Part shown: one piece after another, positions 17,747 to 26,413 of the stretch
How positions within the stretch are numbered: position 1 is the stretch's first letter
Layout: every line of letters begins with the position of its first letter
From: Marinomonas rhizomae
GTDB lineage: Bacteria; Pseudomonadota; Gammaproteobacteria; Pseudomonadales; Marinomonadaceae
DNA: 64,000 bases
Reading direction: 5' to 3'
NCBI RefSeq assembly: GCF_003315485.1
Contig: NZ_QNSE01000012.1
Location: 112,603 to 176,602 of the forward strand
Made by a program: the position numbers and the translations under genes
The notes under the pieces: model-generated
Seen by the model: only the letters and a program-made list of their open reading frames with translations
Database searches by the model: none
What the model was told of the DNA's origin: nothing

Positions 17747-18690
17747 AAACACGACACATGCTATTTTCAATCATGGTGTTGATATCTTTAACGGCCTGCC
17801 AAACAGAAGACAACTCTCATGCCATGGGCAACATCGAACGAGATAGAATCAGCTTGTCAGCTCCCGCAGCAGAACAAATCGTTTTGATCAAAGTACATGA
17901 AGGGCAAAAGGTAAATCAAGGCGACACCCTACTACAATTAGACTCACGTAGCGCTGACGCACTCATAGCCCAACGCGAAGCAGAACTTGCTCAAGCCAAT
18001 GCAGCTCTAAGTGTACTGACTGCAGGCACTAGACCAGAGCAATTAAGTGCCGCATTAGCTGCATTAAAAGCCACCCAGGCTGCTAGTAAAGAAGCGCAAT
18101 TAAAATATCAAAGATTCGCTGAGCTTTATAAAAGCAAGGTCATTGGCAAAGCAGACTTTGACACCGCCCGAGCTAACAGAGACAGTACCAAAGCCAAAGC
18201 ACAGCAAGCTCACGATCAATGGCTAGAACTAAAAAATGGTGCCCGTGAAGAAGACATTGCTCAGTCAAGTGCCAAAGTACAAGCCGCACAAGCGGCCTTA
18301 TTGTGGCAAGAAAAAGCCCGTGAAGACCTCATCATCAAAGCGCCAATTGAAGGCATTATTGACACACTACCATGGCACGAAGGTGATCGGGTCACCGCTG
18401 GCACTCAGTTAATGAGCCTGCTGTCTATTGGCCAACCTTATGCACGAGTCTATTTACCCGCCAACGCATTAACAAAAATAAAAACCGGCGATACCATTAA
18501 CGTGTTTGCCGATGGCATCGAGTCCCCCATTCAAGGTCGTGTACGAAATATCCGCTCACAACCCGCTTACACACCCTTTTATGCGCTCAACGAACGTGAT
18601 CGAGCGCGTTTGATGTACCTGACAGACATCGACCTAATCAATGCTAACAATTTACCCACTGGGCTAGCTGTAGAGGTACGTTTACCATGA
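17743..18690 (+). CDS. HlyD/YbhG-like membrane-fusion lipoprotein
   Basis: The N-terminus has a lipoprotein signal with lipobox LTAC (Cys ~19), so the protein should be lipid-anchored in the periplasm. A biotinyl-lipoyl-like half (VHEGQKVNQGDTLLQLD) is followed by a long alpha-helical coiled-coil hairpin (~65-180, rich in Ala and Gln). The second lipoyl half (APIEGIIDTLPWHEGDRV) and a beta-barrel come after it. It would link the inner-membrane ABC pair to an outer-membrane channel such as TolC. Four-base overlaps join it to both neighbours, indicating translational coupling. Confidence 0.92.
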   Translation: MKTRHMLFSIMVLISLTACQTEDNSHAMGNIERDRISLSAPAAEQIVLIKVHEGQKVNQGDTLLQLDSRSADALIAQREAELAQANAALSVLTAGTRPEQLSAALAALKATQAASKEAQLKYQRFAELYKSKVIGKADFDTARANRDSTKAKAQQAHDQWLELKNGAREEDIAQSSAKVQAAQAALLWQEKAREDLIIKAPIEGIIDTLPWHEGDRVTAGTQLMSLLSIGQPYARVYLPANALTKIKTGDTINVFADGIESPIQGRVRNIRSQPAYTPFYALNERDRARLMYLTDIDLINANNLPTGLAVEVRLP

Positions 18691-19631
18691 ATACCTCTCC
18701 AATAACCGAACCAACAGAATTCGCCATCGAAGCCAAAGGCTTAAGCAAACACTTCGGCAATAAAATTGCTGTGAATAAACTCAATTTAACCATTCCAAAA
18801 GGGAGTATCTATGGCTTTCTTGGTCCTAACGGCTGCGGAAAGTCCACCAGTATTCGCCTACTTACTGGATTGTTAGAAGCCAGTGAAGGTAATGTCAGCA
18901 TTTTAGGAAGCCCGTTGTTGGGCCATGAAGAATCTCTAAAGAAACGCATTGGTTATATGACACAAAAGTTTTCTTTGTACGACAACCTTACAGTTCAAGA
19001 GAATCTAAGCTTTGTCGGTGCTATCTATGGTTTTGCAGGAAAGCGCAAGAAAAACCGTCTAGAAGAGTTACTCGCTTTATACGATTTAGAAAAACAAGCA
19101 AAACAATTTGCAGGGTCAATGAGTGGCGGACAAAAACAGCGCCTCGCACTGGCTTGTGCCACACTCCACTCGCCCGAATTATTGTTTCTCGATGAACCTA
19201 CATCTGCTGTTGATCCTGAGAACCGTCGAGAATTTTGGGAAAGACTATTTGACCTTTGCGCTACAGGCACAACCATCCTAGTATCCACCCACTATATGGA
19301 TGAGGCCGAGCGCTGCCACGCTCTCGCAATTTTAGAAAACGGTAATAAACGCGCTGATGGTTCTCCCCAAGCCTTAATGGATGCTATGCCTGCCACCGTC
19401 GTGGAAGTTAGTGGTAATAAGTTAAGACAACTCAAACAGACACTAACCCAACATCCAGAAATTCTCTCTGCGGCGCAAATTGGCGCGCATCTAAGAGTAT
19501 TAGTGAAGAAAAAAGTACAAGACCCTCTCAATTTCATCTCACAACTCAGCAATGGCAGAGAAACCGTATTAGCTCGCCCCAGCCTTGAAGACGTGTTTGT
19601 TACCTGCACCGGAGACCGATATGTGGATTAG
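18687..19631 (+). CDS. ABC transporter ATP-binding protein (YbhF/DrrA-like)
   Basis: One nucleotide-binding domain: Walker A GPNGCGKST (~46-54), Q-loop MTQKFSLYDNL, signature MSGGQKQRLALA, Walker B LLFLDEPTSAVDP, and the switch His in STHYMDE. E. coli YbhF has two such domains in one chain; here there is one (314 residues), so the active pump would need a homodimer. The C-terminal ~80 residues form the regulatory tail typical of ABC-2 exporters. It overlaps the permease gene by 11 bases. Confidence 0.94.
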   Translation: MNTSPITEPTEFAIEAKGLSKHFGNKIAVNKLNLTIPKGSIYGFLGPNGCGKSTSIRLLTGLLEASEGNVSILGSPLLGHEESLKKRIGYMTQKFSLYDNLTVQENLSFVGAIYGFAGKRKKNRLEELLALYDLEKQAKQFAGSMSGGQKQRLALACATLHSPELLFLDEPTSAVDPENRREFWERLFDLCATGTTILVSTHYMDEAERCHALAILENGNKRADGSPQALMDAMPATVVEVSGNKLRQLKQTLTQHPEILSAAQIGAHLRVLVKKKVQDPLNFISQLSNGRETVLARPSLEDVFVTCTGDRYVD

Positions 19632-20751
19632 AGTGTATGCCATTTTTATCAAAGAATTAAAACAGCTCTCCCGAGACAGAATGACCTTTGGCATGATTAT
19701 CATGATACCGCTGGTACAACTTATGCTGTTTGGTTATGCGATTAACACCGATGCTAGACACATTAACGTTGGCCTTGTCGACCTCAGCCAAACATCGGAA
19801 AGCCGAGCTGTCGAGCAAGCACTGGTCGCCACTCAATCCGTCGACTTTATTGCACGCTATCGCTCGATAAAAGAAGCCGAAGTCGCAATTACCAAGGGCG
19901 AGATTAGAGCCGTCCTGTATTTGCCAGCCGATATGACTCGTCGCCTATTCAATCACCCACTCTATGATAATAAACAGGCCGATTCTGCGCTCACTCTGCC
20001 CATAGGACAATGGATAGTCGATGGCTCAGATACTGTTATTACCTCCACCATCAGAACATTACGCAATATGCCCTTAAACGAAGTGGCTAACCATACCGTA
20101 ACACGCTCTTCGCCGAGTTTCGAAGTCGTACAATACTTTAATCCAGAACAAAGAACCGTGGTGAATATTGTCCCAGGCTTAGTGGCAGTAATTCTGACTA
20201 TGACAATGATTTTATTCACCTCATCCGCCATAGTAAGAGAAAGTGAGCAAGGCAATATGGAGTTCCTCATTACCACGCCAGTACGCTCGATCGAACTCAT
20301 GATAGGAAAAATAGCGCCTTATGTTTTAGTTGGGCTATTACAAGTCGCCATTATTTTAAGCGTGGGTCAATGGCTTTTTTCGGTGCCGATTAAAGGCAGT
20401 TTCCTATCACTACTTGGCAGCTCTATTTTGTTCATTTTTGCCAGCTTAACCCTTGGATTGGTGCTTTCCACCATTGCAAAAACACAGTTACAATCGATGC
20501 AAATGACCATATTTATTCTCCTGCCATCAATATTGCTATCGGGGTTTATGTTCCCTTACGATGCCATGCCAGTCGCAGCTCAATGGATTGCAGAAGCCCT
20601 GCCGGTCACGCACTTCATGCGTATGATTCGTGCTATTGCCTTGCGAGATGCCAGCTTACTTTTATTAGGAAAAGATGCACTATGGTTAGGATTATTTACC
20701 GTAGGCGGGATCGTGATTGCCTCGTTACGCTTTAAGAAGACACTGGGGTAA
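19621..20751 (+). CDS. ABC-2 type permease (YbhS/YbhR-like)
   Basis: The start at 19621 is preferred because CCGGAG lies seven bases upstream and the protein then begins WIRVYAIFIKELKQLSRDR, the usual N-terminus of this family. One N-terminal helix, a large extracytoplasmic domain (~45-165) and five C-terminal helices (~170-375) match ABC-2 permeases. The conserved ESEQGNMEFLITTPV segment is present. E. coli has two permeases (YbhS and YbhR) while this operon has one. It is the last gene; an AraC gene converges 14 bp later. Confidence 0.93.
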   Translation: MWIRVYAIFIKELKQLSRDRMTFGMIIMIPLVQLMLFGYAINTDARHINVGLVDLSQTSESRAVEQALVATQSVDFIARYRSIKEAEVAITKGEIRAVLYLPADMTRRLFNHPLYDNKQADSALTLPIGQWIVDGSDTVITSTIRTLRNMPLNEVANHTVTRSSPSFEVVQYFNPEQRTVVNIVPGLVAVILTMTMILFTSSAIVRESEQGNMEFLITTPVRSIELMIGKIAPYVLVGLLQVAIILSVGQWLFSVPIKGSFLSLLGSSILFIFASLTLGLVLSTIAKTQLQSMQMTIFILLPSILLSGFMFPYDAMPVAAQWIAEALPVTHFMRMIRAIALRDASLLLLGKDALWLGLFTVGGIVIASLRFKKTLG

Positions 20752-20765
20752 ATGTAACAAGCCCC

Positions 20766-21539
20766 TTAAAGTGTCTTTATATATTGACTTGGCGTAATCC
20801 CGAACGACTTATAAAAACGCTGACTAAATCGCTCTTGAGACTGGTAACCACAGCGCACCGCGATGTCTATTTGTTGGCGATAACCTTGTTGCATCAAACT
20901 AAGAGCATGATTCATACGCACTCGGGTTAACAAAGTCCTAAACTGTGTATTTTCTTCTTTTAAACGACGAATCAGCGTCGCCCGACTCATCGAGAAATGG
21001 GTAGCAACTTGATCCAATTGATAATCTTGCCATGGTGCTTGTTGTAAAAGCTCAGTGATTTTTTGCTCAAAAGATACAGAATGCCCTTCAAAGAGTAGAT
21101 GTAACTTCCCTGCCTCAGCCAATTGCTGGTAAAAGCCATTTAACCAATACGCCTGAATCGTTTCACTCACACTCTGTGTATCTAATTCCAGCAAGAAATC
21201 GAGACTCACCATTACTGAACGATTAGGTTTAAAGCGTGGCGAGCATTCATTCTTAGCCACCTTAATGCTCATCTGTATCATGTCTTCTGCAGGCGGCAAT
21301 AAAAAACTCATCTGCACGGACAAAAAGCGTTCTTTGCTTGGCTCATTTTCAAACGTCAGTTGTTGTCCTGCTTTCGTTAACAATAATATTGAGGCATCAA
21401 ATTCCAACACGTCATCCTGCCAAAATAAACGTTTACGCCCTGAACGAATTTTGAAAAGACTAGGAGTAAGAATGGCCACATTCCGCAATCGCTGTGTCTG
21501 CAAACCATACATTTGACTAACTTTAAAAACAGGACTCAT
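20766..21539 (-). CDS. AraC-family transcriptional regulator
   Basis: The C-terminal ~100 residues carry two helix-turn-helix motifs (YQLDQVATHFSMSRATLIRR and IDIAVRCGYQSQERFSQRFY) and the family ending FGITPSQYI. The N-terminal half (~1-150) is a cupin-like effector region without a recognisable ligand motif. GGAG precedes the ATG. Downstream of its promoter side lies the PEBP-like gene on the same strand, 23 bp upstream of it, so the two may be co-transcribed. Confidence 0.92.
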   Translation of the reverse strand: MSPVFKVSQMYGLQTQRLRNVAILTPSLFKIRSGRKRLFWQDDVLEFDASILLLTKAGQQLTFENEPSKERFLSVQMSFLLPPAEDMIQMSIKVAKNECSPRFKPNRSVMVSLDFLLELDTQSVSETIQAYWLNGFYQQLAEAGKLHLLFEGHSVSFEQKITELLQQAPWQDYQLDQVATHFSMSRATLIRRLKEENTQFRTLLTRVRMNHALSLMQQGYRQQIDIAVRCGYQSQERFSQRFYKSFGITPSQYIKTL

Positions 21540-21562
21540 TTTTACTCCTAATAGATGATCAG

Positions 21563-22099
21563 TTATCTATTATAAGATGCGACTAACATAGCCTTACCAA
21601 TTGCCATGCTACGGACGGTAAAGCCAGCTAACGCAGCAGATACATCAGCGCTTAAATCCAGCTTTTCAACGGGTAACGCCCAAACAGTAAACTGATAACG
21701 ATGCATATTATCGCCCTTTGGTGGGCAAAAACCACCAAAGCCAACACTACCGTAATCTGATTTCAGCTCTGTCGCACCAAGCTTAGTTAAGTCTGCACCT
21801 TGAACCAAAGACGTAACAGAAGCCGGAATATTAAACGCCGACCAATGCCACCAGCCACTGCCTGATGGAGCGTCTGGATCGTACACGGTAATAGCGTAAC
21901 TTTTCGTTCCTTTAGGCGCATCGGACCATTCAAGTTGGGGGGACTTATTATCTCCGTTACAACCAAAGCTGTTAAACTCAAAAGCATGCGGTATCTTTTG
22001 CCCTTCTTGAATATCTTGGCTTGTAAGTTCAAATGCATTGCTGCTCATGGATACTAAGCCGCTTAACGCTGCAGTCATAAGAAATACTTTTTTCATCAT
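21563..22099 (-). CDS. YbhB/YbcL family PEBP-like exported protein
   Basis: The product has a signal peptide (KKVFLMTAALSGLVSMSSNA) and then the phosphatidylethanolamine-binding-protein fold. Landmarks are FNSFGCNGDNKSPQLEWSD, the ligand-site motif YDPDAPSGSGWWHW and GGFCPPKGDNMHRYQF. Bacterial members have no firmly known substrate. The longest frame opens with GTG at 22105, but AAGG sits just before the ATG at 22099 (with another ATG at 22096), so the shorter start is chosen. The AraC gene follows after 23 bp. Confidence 0.9.
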   Translation of the reverse strand: MMKKVFLMTAALSGLVSMSSNAFELTSQDIQEGQKIPHAFEFNSFGCNGDNKSPQLEWSDAPKGTKSYAITVYDPDAPSGSGWWHWSAFNIPASVTSLVQGADLTKLGATELKSDYGSVGFGGFCPPKGDNMHRYQFTVWALPVEKLDLSADVSAALAGFTVRSMAIGKAMLVASYNR

Positions 22100-22234
22100 T
22101 TTCACCTTACTGTTTTAACCTTTAAAGTCGTTATAGTAAGAATTCATAGCGACACAAACTCGACTAAAAGTATCTTATTTAAGCCATAAAGCATTTTTTT
22201 TGATACTTTATGTAAAACATCCTGAAAAAACCAA

Positions 22235-23587
22235 CTATTCCAACTTCCGATACAAGGATCGCAGGCTAATGCCAGCGATCTTGGCAACTTGTTCTTTGTC
22301 ATCTTGGTAAAACGCCATCAGTTCAGACAGATAACGTTTTTCTGCGGTTTTTAAGTCCAGCCATTCTTTGTCTTCACCAGCATCAATAATGCTTAACGAT
22401 TGAGAAGCCGATGAAGTATCTATTAGCGGATCAAGTTCACGATCGATCTCCAGACATTCTTGAATAGTGCTTCGTTCAATCAAATTCGTATCAGTTAAGA
22501 GTGTTGCGCGATTGAGGATATTACTTAGCTCTCGAATGTTACCGGGGAAATCATATTGCTTTAATACTTGCATCGCCGTGTCGGTAAGATGATATTCCTT
22601 TCGTTCACTAATACGTTTTAACAAGGTGTTGGTTAACAAAGCCAAATCATCTTGTCGTGCTCGTAAGGAAGGAACATGAATAGGAAATACATTGATCCGA
22701 TAATATAAATCTTGGCGGAATTCTCCTACTCTGACCATTTGTGCGAGGTTCTTATGAGTTGCACAAATTAATCGGAAATTCGTATGCTTAACCGTTGAAG
22801 AGCCAACGGGGCGAAATGCACCAGTTTCAATCAAACGCAATAACTTAACTTGCATCGACAGAGGAACATCGCCGATTTCATCTAAAAACAGCGTGCCGCC
22901 ATTGGCTAGCTCAACTAAACCAATTCGGTTACTGTGCGCGCCAGTGAACGAACCTTTGACATGACCAAATAATTCGCTTTCAAACAAAGAATCCGTCAAC
23001 CCTGCACACTCCAATGTCACCATGGAATTACTCGCCCTATGGCCACCTTGGTGAACCGCATGCGCGACTAGCTCCTTGCCGCTACCAGATTCTCCAAGTA
23101 ATAAAACAGACGCATCGCTATGACTAACACGAGTAATTTTTTCCAACATCCGATTAAAAGACTTACTTGAACCAACGAGTTTATTACTGCTGTCTTGGGC
23201 ACTCGCTACCGGCACAGAACGCAATAGCTCAACGAAAAATAGCAATTGTCCTTGATTGTCATGAATGGGCAGCATTTCTACATCGACGTGTTCTTTGCCT
23301 CTTGGTGTTTGGTGGATATGCAGCACTCGCTCTTTGCGACCTGATTGCAAAGTGGCCGACAGAGGGCAATCTTCTCCTGCTTCATCACAAGGAACGCTAT
23401 AACCATGGGAAACTTCAAAGCAGCGTTTGTTTTGCTGTAAAGGAACCTCACCAAACTCTTCTCGATAACACTGGTTAATGGCAAGAATTTGATAATCCGC
23501 CGAAACTAAAATTGCAGGGCAGTCATAGCCTTCTAACATGCTGGCGAGCCCATCAAAGGAAGAAGAATCGGATGCGATGATATTCAT
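22235..23587 (-). CDS. fisR: FisR-type sigma-54 activator, sulfane sulfur sensor
   Basis: An N-terminal PAS-like sensor (~15-115) contains Cys56, Cys67 and Cys74 (RCFEVSHGYSVPC then DEAGEDC). Their 11- and 7-residue spacing equals that of Cys53/64/71 in Cupriavidus FisR, where polysulfide forms intramolecular links that switch on the ATPase. The AAA+ domain has Walker A GESGSGKE, Walker B GGTLFLDEIGD and a sigma-54 contact loop GSFTGA instead of the usual GAFTGA. A Fis-type helix-turn-helix ends the protein. It diverges from the pdo-sqr operon and its -24/-12 promoter. The functional call combines the cysteine spacing with this context. Confidence 0.92.
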   Translation of the reverse strand: MNIIASDSSSFDGLASMLEGYDCPAILVSADYQILAINQCYREEFGEVPLQQNKRCFEVSHGYSVPCDEAGEDCPLSATLQSGRKERVLHIHQTPRGKEHVDVEMLPIHDNQGQLLFFVELLRSVPVASAQDSSNKLVGSSKSFNRMLEKITRVSHSDASVLLLGESGSGKELVAHAVHQGGHRASNSMVTLECAGLTDSLFESELFGHVKGSFTGAHSNRIGLVELANGGTLFLDEIGDVPLSMQVKLLRLIETGAFRPVGSSTVKHTNFRLICATHKNLAQMVRVGEFRQDLYYRINVFPIHVPSLRARQDDLALLTNTLLKRISERKEYHLTDTAMQVLKQYDFPGNIRELSNILNRATLLTDTNLIERSTIQECLEIDRELDPLIDTSSASQSLSIIDAGEDKEWLDLKTAEKRYLSELMAFYQDDKEQVAKIAGISLRSLYRKLE

Positions 23588-23602
23588 GAGAACTTGCCAC
23601 TT

Positions 23603-23631
23603 TTGTCAAAAACTAACGACAAATATGACAA
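23603..23631. promoter_or_regulatory. Candidate FisR enhancer dyad
   Basis: TTGTCA (23603-23608) and TGACAA (23626-23631) form an inverted repeat about 100-120 bp upstream of the -24/-12 promoter, a normal enhancer distance for a sigma-54 activator. It also lies just before the fisR start, so it could mediate autoregulation. An overlapping TTGACA (23632-23637) may be a separate promoter element. Confidence 0.4.
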
Positions 23632-23725
23632 TTGACATTAAATTAGTCAACTCTAATATAATAAATCTTATTTGATTAAAAAATAACTCTATATATTTCA
23701 TGCAGTTAATTAAATACAAGAACCT

Positions 23726-23741
23726 TGGCACATTTTCTGCT
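23726..23741 (+). promoter_or_regulatory. Sigma-54 (-24/-12) promoter of the persulfide oxidation operon
   Basis: TGGCACATTTTCTGCT matches TGGCAC-R-N4-TTGCW at every defined position but one, and the GG and GC pairs are exactly 10 bases apart. The predicted transcription start is about 23752, some 60 bp before the pdo start codon. The activator gene next door is of the sigma-54-dependent class, which makes the site functionally coherent. Confidence 0.85.
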
Positions 23742-23813
23742 CTATTAGAATTATTAATACATCGGATGAGCGAATCATTTGATCTTATGGACAATTAGAT
23801 AACGAGGCGAAGC

Positions 23814-24695
23814 ATGACAAACACAAATGCAAACAAACCTGATGTGGCGGCTTTTTTTGATAAAGACTCCAACACCTTTTCTTATGTCGTTAAGGACCCA
23901 GCGTCTTCTAGCTGTGCCATTGTCGATAGCGTATTAGATTTTGACTACGCCTCAGGTGGTACTTCCCATCAAGGTGCTGACGAGATTATTGCGTACGTCA
24001 CCGCACATAAACTAACCGTAGAATGGTTAATTGAAACCCACGTTCATGCCGATCATCTTTCGGCGGCACCTTACATTCAAAACAAGGTCGGCGGCAAAAT
24101 TGGGATTGGCGAACACATAACTACCGTTCAAGAAACCTTTGCCAAAGTCTTTAACGAAGGCGCGGACTTCTTACATGACGGCACTCAATTTGATTACTTA
24201 TTTAAAGACGGCGAGCAATTTAAAATTGGGCAAATGCAATGCACAGCACTCCACACACCGGGTCATACACCTGCTTGCTTCACCCATGTTTTAGGAGATG
24301 CCGTATTTGTTGGTGATACCTTGTTTATGCCAGATGCTGGTACTGCCCGTGCAGATTTTCCCGGAGGCGACGCAGGAATATTGTTCGATTCCGTCCAAAG
24401 AATCTTAGCGTTACCAGAAGATAATCGCATTTTTATGTGTCATGACTACTGCCCAAATGGCCGTGAGCTGGAATATGAAACCACAGTCAAAGCGCAGCGC
24501 GAACTGAATATTCACGTCAAACAAGGCATGAGTAAAGACACCTTTGTTGCATTACGTGAAACACGCGACAAAACATTGGCCATGCCTCGCCTGATTTTGC
24601 CATCACTGCAAATCAATATGAGAGCAGGACATATGCCCGAACCGGAAGATAATGGTTTGTCGTATCTGAAAATTCCGTTGAATGCATTTAAGTAA
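23814..24695 (+). CDS. pdo: Persulfide dioxygenase (ETHE1-like MBL-fold)
   Basis: The enzyme oxidises glutathione persulfide to sulfite with O2, using a mononuclear iron. The metal motif THVHADH (residues 75-81), HTPGH (147-151) and VGDTLF with Asp168 supply the expected His/Asp ligands. GTARADFPGGDA (~176-187) is the signature that separates persulfide dioxygenases from glyoxalase II. The 293-residue length suits the longer bacterial type. GAGG precedes the ATG, and the gene is first in the operon behind the -24/-12 promoter. Confidence 0.95.
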   Translation: MTNTNANKPDVAAFFDKDSNTFSYVVKDPASSSCAIVDSVLDFDYASGGTSHQGADEIIAYVTAHKLTVEWLIETHVHADHLSAAPYIQNKVGGKIGIGEHITTVQETFAKVFNEGADFLHDGTQFDYLFKDGEQFKIGQMQCTALHTPGHTPACFTHVLGDAVFVGDTLFMPDAGTARADFPGGDAGILFDSVQRILALPEDNRIFMCHDYCPNGRELEYETTVKAQRELNIHVKQGMSKDTFVALRETRDKTLAMPRLILPSLQINMRAGHMPEPEDNGLSYLKIPLNAFK

Positions 24696-24810
24696 GTCGT
24701 AACAAAAACAGTAACTCACTATAAATAACCTATAAATAATAAATAGAGACCTTTTCACGATGTCGCGAGTGCAGTCGTTGTGTAAAGTTCTCAAAATCGA
24801 GAGAGCAGCC

Positions 24811-26400
24811 ATGTTACGTAAACAAATAACAGACAACTATTCGGTATCCGAGCAGATCGGCTTAGACGATGTAGACGCTTTAGCAGAATCCGGCATCACG
24901 CTTATTATCTGCAACCGACCAGATGGTGAAGAAGAAGGGCAACTACCTTTTGCGGATGTTGCCGCTTATGCCAAAGAAAAAAACATGAATGCTGAACATA
25001 TCCCGTTTGCTGGCGGACAAATGACCGCATCTGATGTCAGCGCTTTTCAAGCCGCCACAAAGGACGCCGAAAATATTCACGCCTATTGTCGAACAGGCAA
25101 TCGTTCTAGCCAAATTTGGCAAGCAGCTCAAGAATCATCAACAGCGTCATCCTCTCAGAGCAACGCTGCAACAGCTCAATACGATGTTGTCGTTGTCGGT
25201 GCAGGCTCGGCCGGTATTTCTACTGCCGCCAGTTTATTAAAACGCAAACCTAGTTTGAAAATTTGCTTGATTGACCCAGCCGACAGTCATTTTTATCAGC
25301 CCGGCTGGACACTTGTTGGCGGAGGTGTTTTTAAAGCAGCCAATACACGTCGTAATATGTCCGACGTTATTCCTGCCCACACTAAATGGCTGAAAGAGTC
25401 GGTAAAAACTTTCTTACCGAATGAAAACCAAATCGTGCTCGAAAACGGTCAGAAAATCGCTTATCAATACTTAATTGTGGCGGCTGGCATCAAACTTAAC
25501 TGGGATGCTATTGAAGGCTTATCAGAGACATTAGGTCGCAATGGTGTGACATCAAATTATCGTTACGACCTAGCACCTTATACATGGGATTTGGTTAAAA
25601 ACCTAAACGGCGGCAAAGCCATATTCACCCAACCACCTATGCCGATCAAATGTGCTGGCGCGCCACAAAAGGCCATGTATTTATCTTGTGACCATTGGCT
25701 GAAAAGCCACAAACAAAAAGACATTAACGTGTCTTTCTACAACGCGGGAGCAGTGTTATTTGGCGTAGCCGAATATGTTCCCGCTTTGGAAAGCTATATT
25801 CAAAAATACCAAGTTAACACTCACTTTACTCACAACTTAGTCAAAGTAGACGGTCCGAATAAACGCGCCTATTTCGCCACCGAAAACAAAGATGGCGAGA
25901 AAACTATTGTCGAAGCTGAATTCGATATGCTGCATGTTTGCCCACCACAAACCGCACCAGATTTTATTCGAAACAGCCCATTAGTAGATGATGCAGGCTG
26001 GGTCGATGTAGATAAAGAAACCTTACAACACACCAAGTTCAATAACATTTGGTCGTTGGGTGATGTCAGCAATACACCAAATGCAAAAACCATGGCGGCA
26101 GCGCGTAAACAAGCACCAATCGTTGCACAAAATATTGCCGATGCTATCGACGGGAAGGCGATAAGAGCCATCTACGATGGCTATGGCTCCTGTCCGCTTA
26201 CCGTTGAACGCGGCAAGATTGTCTTGGCAGAATTTGGTTACGGCGGAAAGCTGCTGCCAACTTTTCCTAAATGGCTTAACGATGGTGCTAAACCTACTTA
26301 TCTAGCTTGGATACTAAAAGAAGACTTACTGCCTCCGTTCTACTGGCACGGCATGCTGAAAGGCTATGAATGGTTCGTTAAACCGACAATGCGTAAGTAA
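24811..26400 (+). CDS. sqr: Fusion of DUF442 sulfurtransferase domain with sulfide:quinone oxidoreductase
   Basis: Residues ~1-105 are a DUF442 (Blh-type) domain with a rhodanese-like loop CRTGNRSS (Cys93). A Ser/Gln/Ala-rich linker (~106-123) leads to a full FAD-dependent sulfide:quinone oxidoreductase with GAGSAG at 130-135, redox cysteines at 281 (IKCAGAP) and 377 (HVCPPQ), and a C-terminal membrane-associating tail rich in Trp. It should oxidise sulfide, reduce quinone and pass the persulfide sulfur onward, perhaps within the fusion. The upstream frame opens at 24760, but the ATG at 24811 begins exactly where DUF442 proteins start and has GAGAGAG before it. Confidence 0.93.
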   Translation: MLRKQITDNYSVSEQIGLDDVDALAESGITLIICNRPDGEEEGQLPFADVAAYAKEKNMNAEHIPFAGGQMTASDVSAFQAATKDAENIHAYCRTGNRSSQIWQAAQESSTASSSQSNAATAQYDVVVVGAGSAGISTAASLLKRKPSLKICLIDPADSHFYQPGWTLVGGGVFKAANTRRNMSDVIPAHTKWLKESVKTFLPNENQIVLENGQKIAYQYLIVAAGIKLNWDAIEGLSETLGRNGVTSNYRYDLAPYTWDLVKNLNGGKAIFTQPPMPIKCAGAPQKAMYLSCDHWLKSHKQKDINVSFYNAGAVLFGVAEYVPALESYIQKYQVNTHFTHNLVKVDGPNKRAYFATENKDGEKTIVEAEFDMLHVCPPQTAPDFIRNSPLVDDAGWVDVDKETLQHTKFNNIWSLGDVSNTPNAKTMAAARKQAPIVAQNIADAIDGKAIRAIYDGYGSCPLTVERGKIVLAEFGYGGKLLPTFPKWLNDGAKPTYLAWILKEDLLPPFYWHGMLKGYEWFVKPTMRK

Positions 26401-26413
26401 CGAGAACTCCAAA

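Noticed and set aside
24760..24810. Upstream extension of the DUF442-SQR frame
   Set aside because: The 17 added residues do not belong to the DUF442 start pattern, while the ATG at 24811 fits the family beginning and has purine-rich sequence before it.
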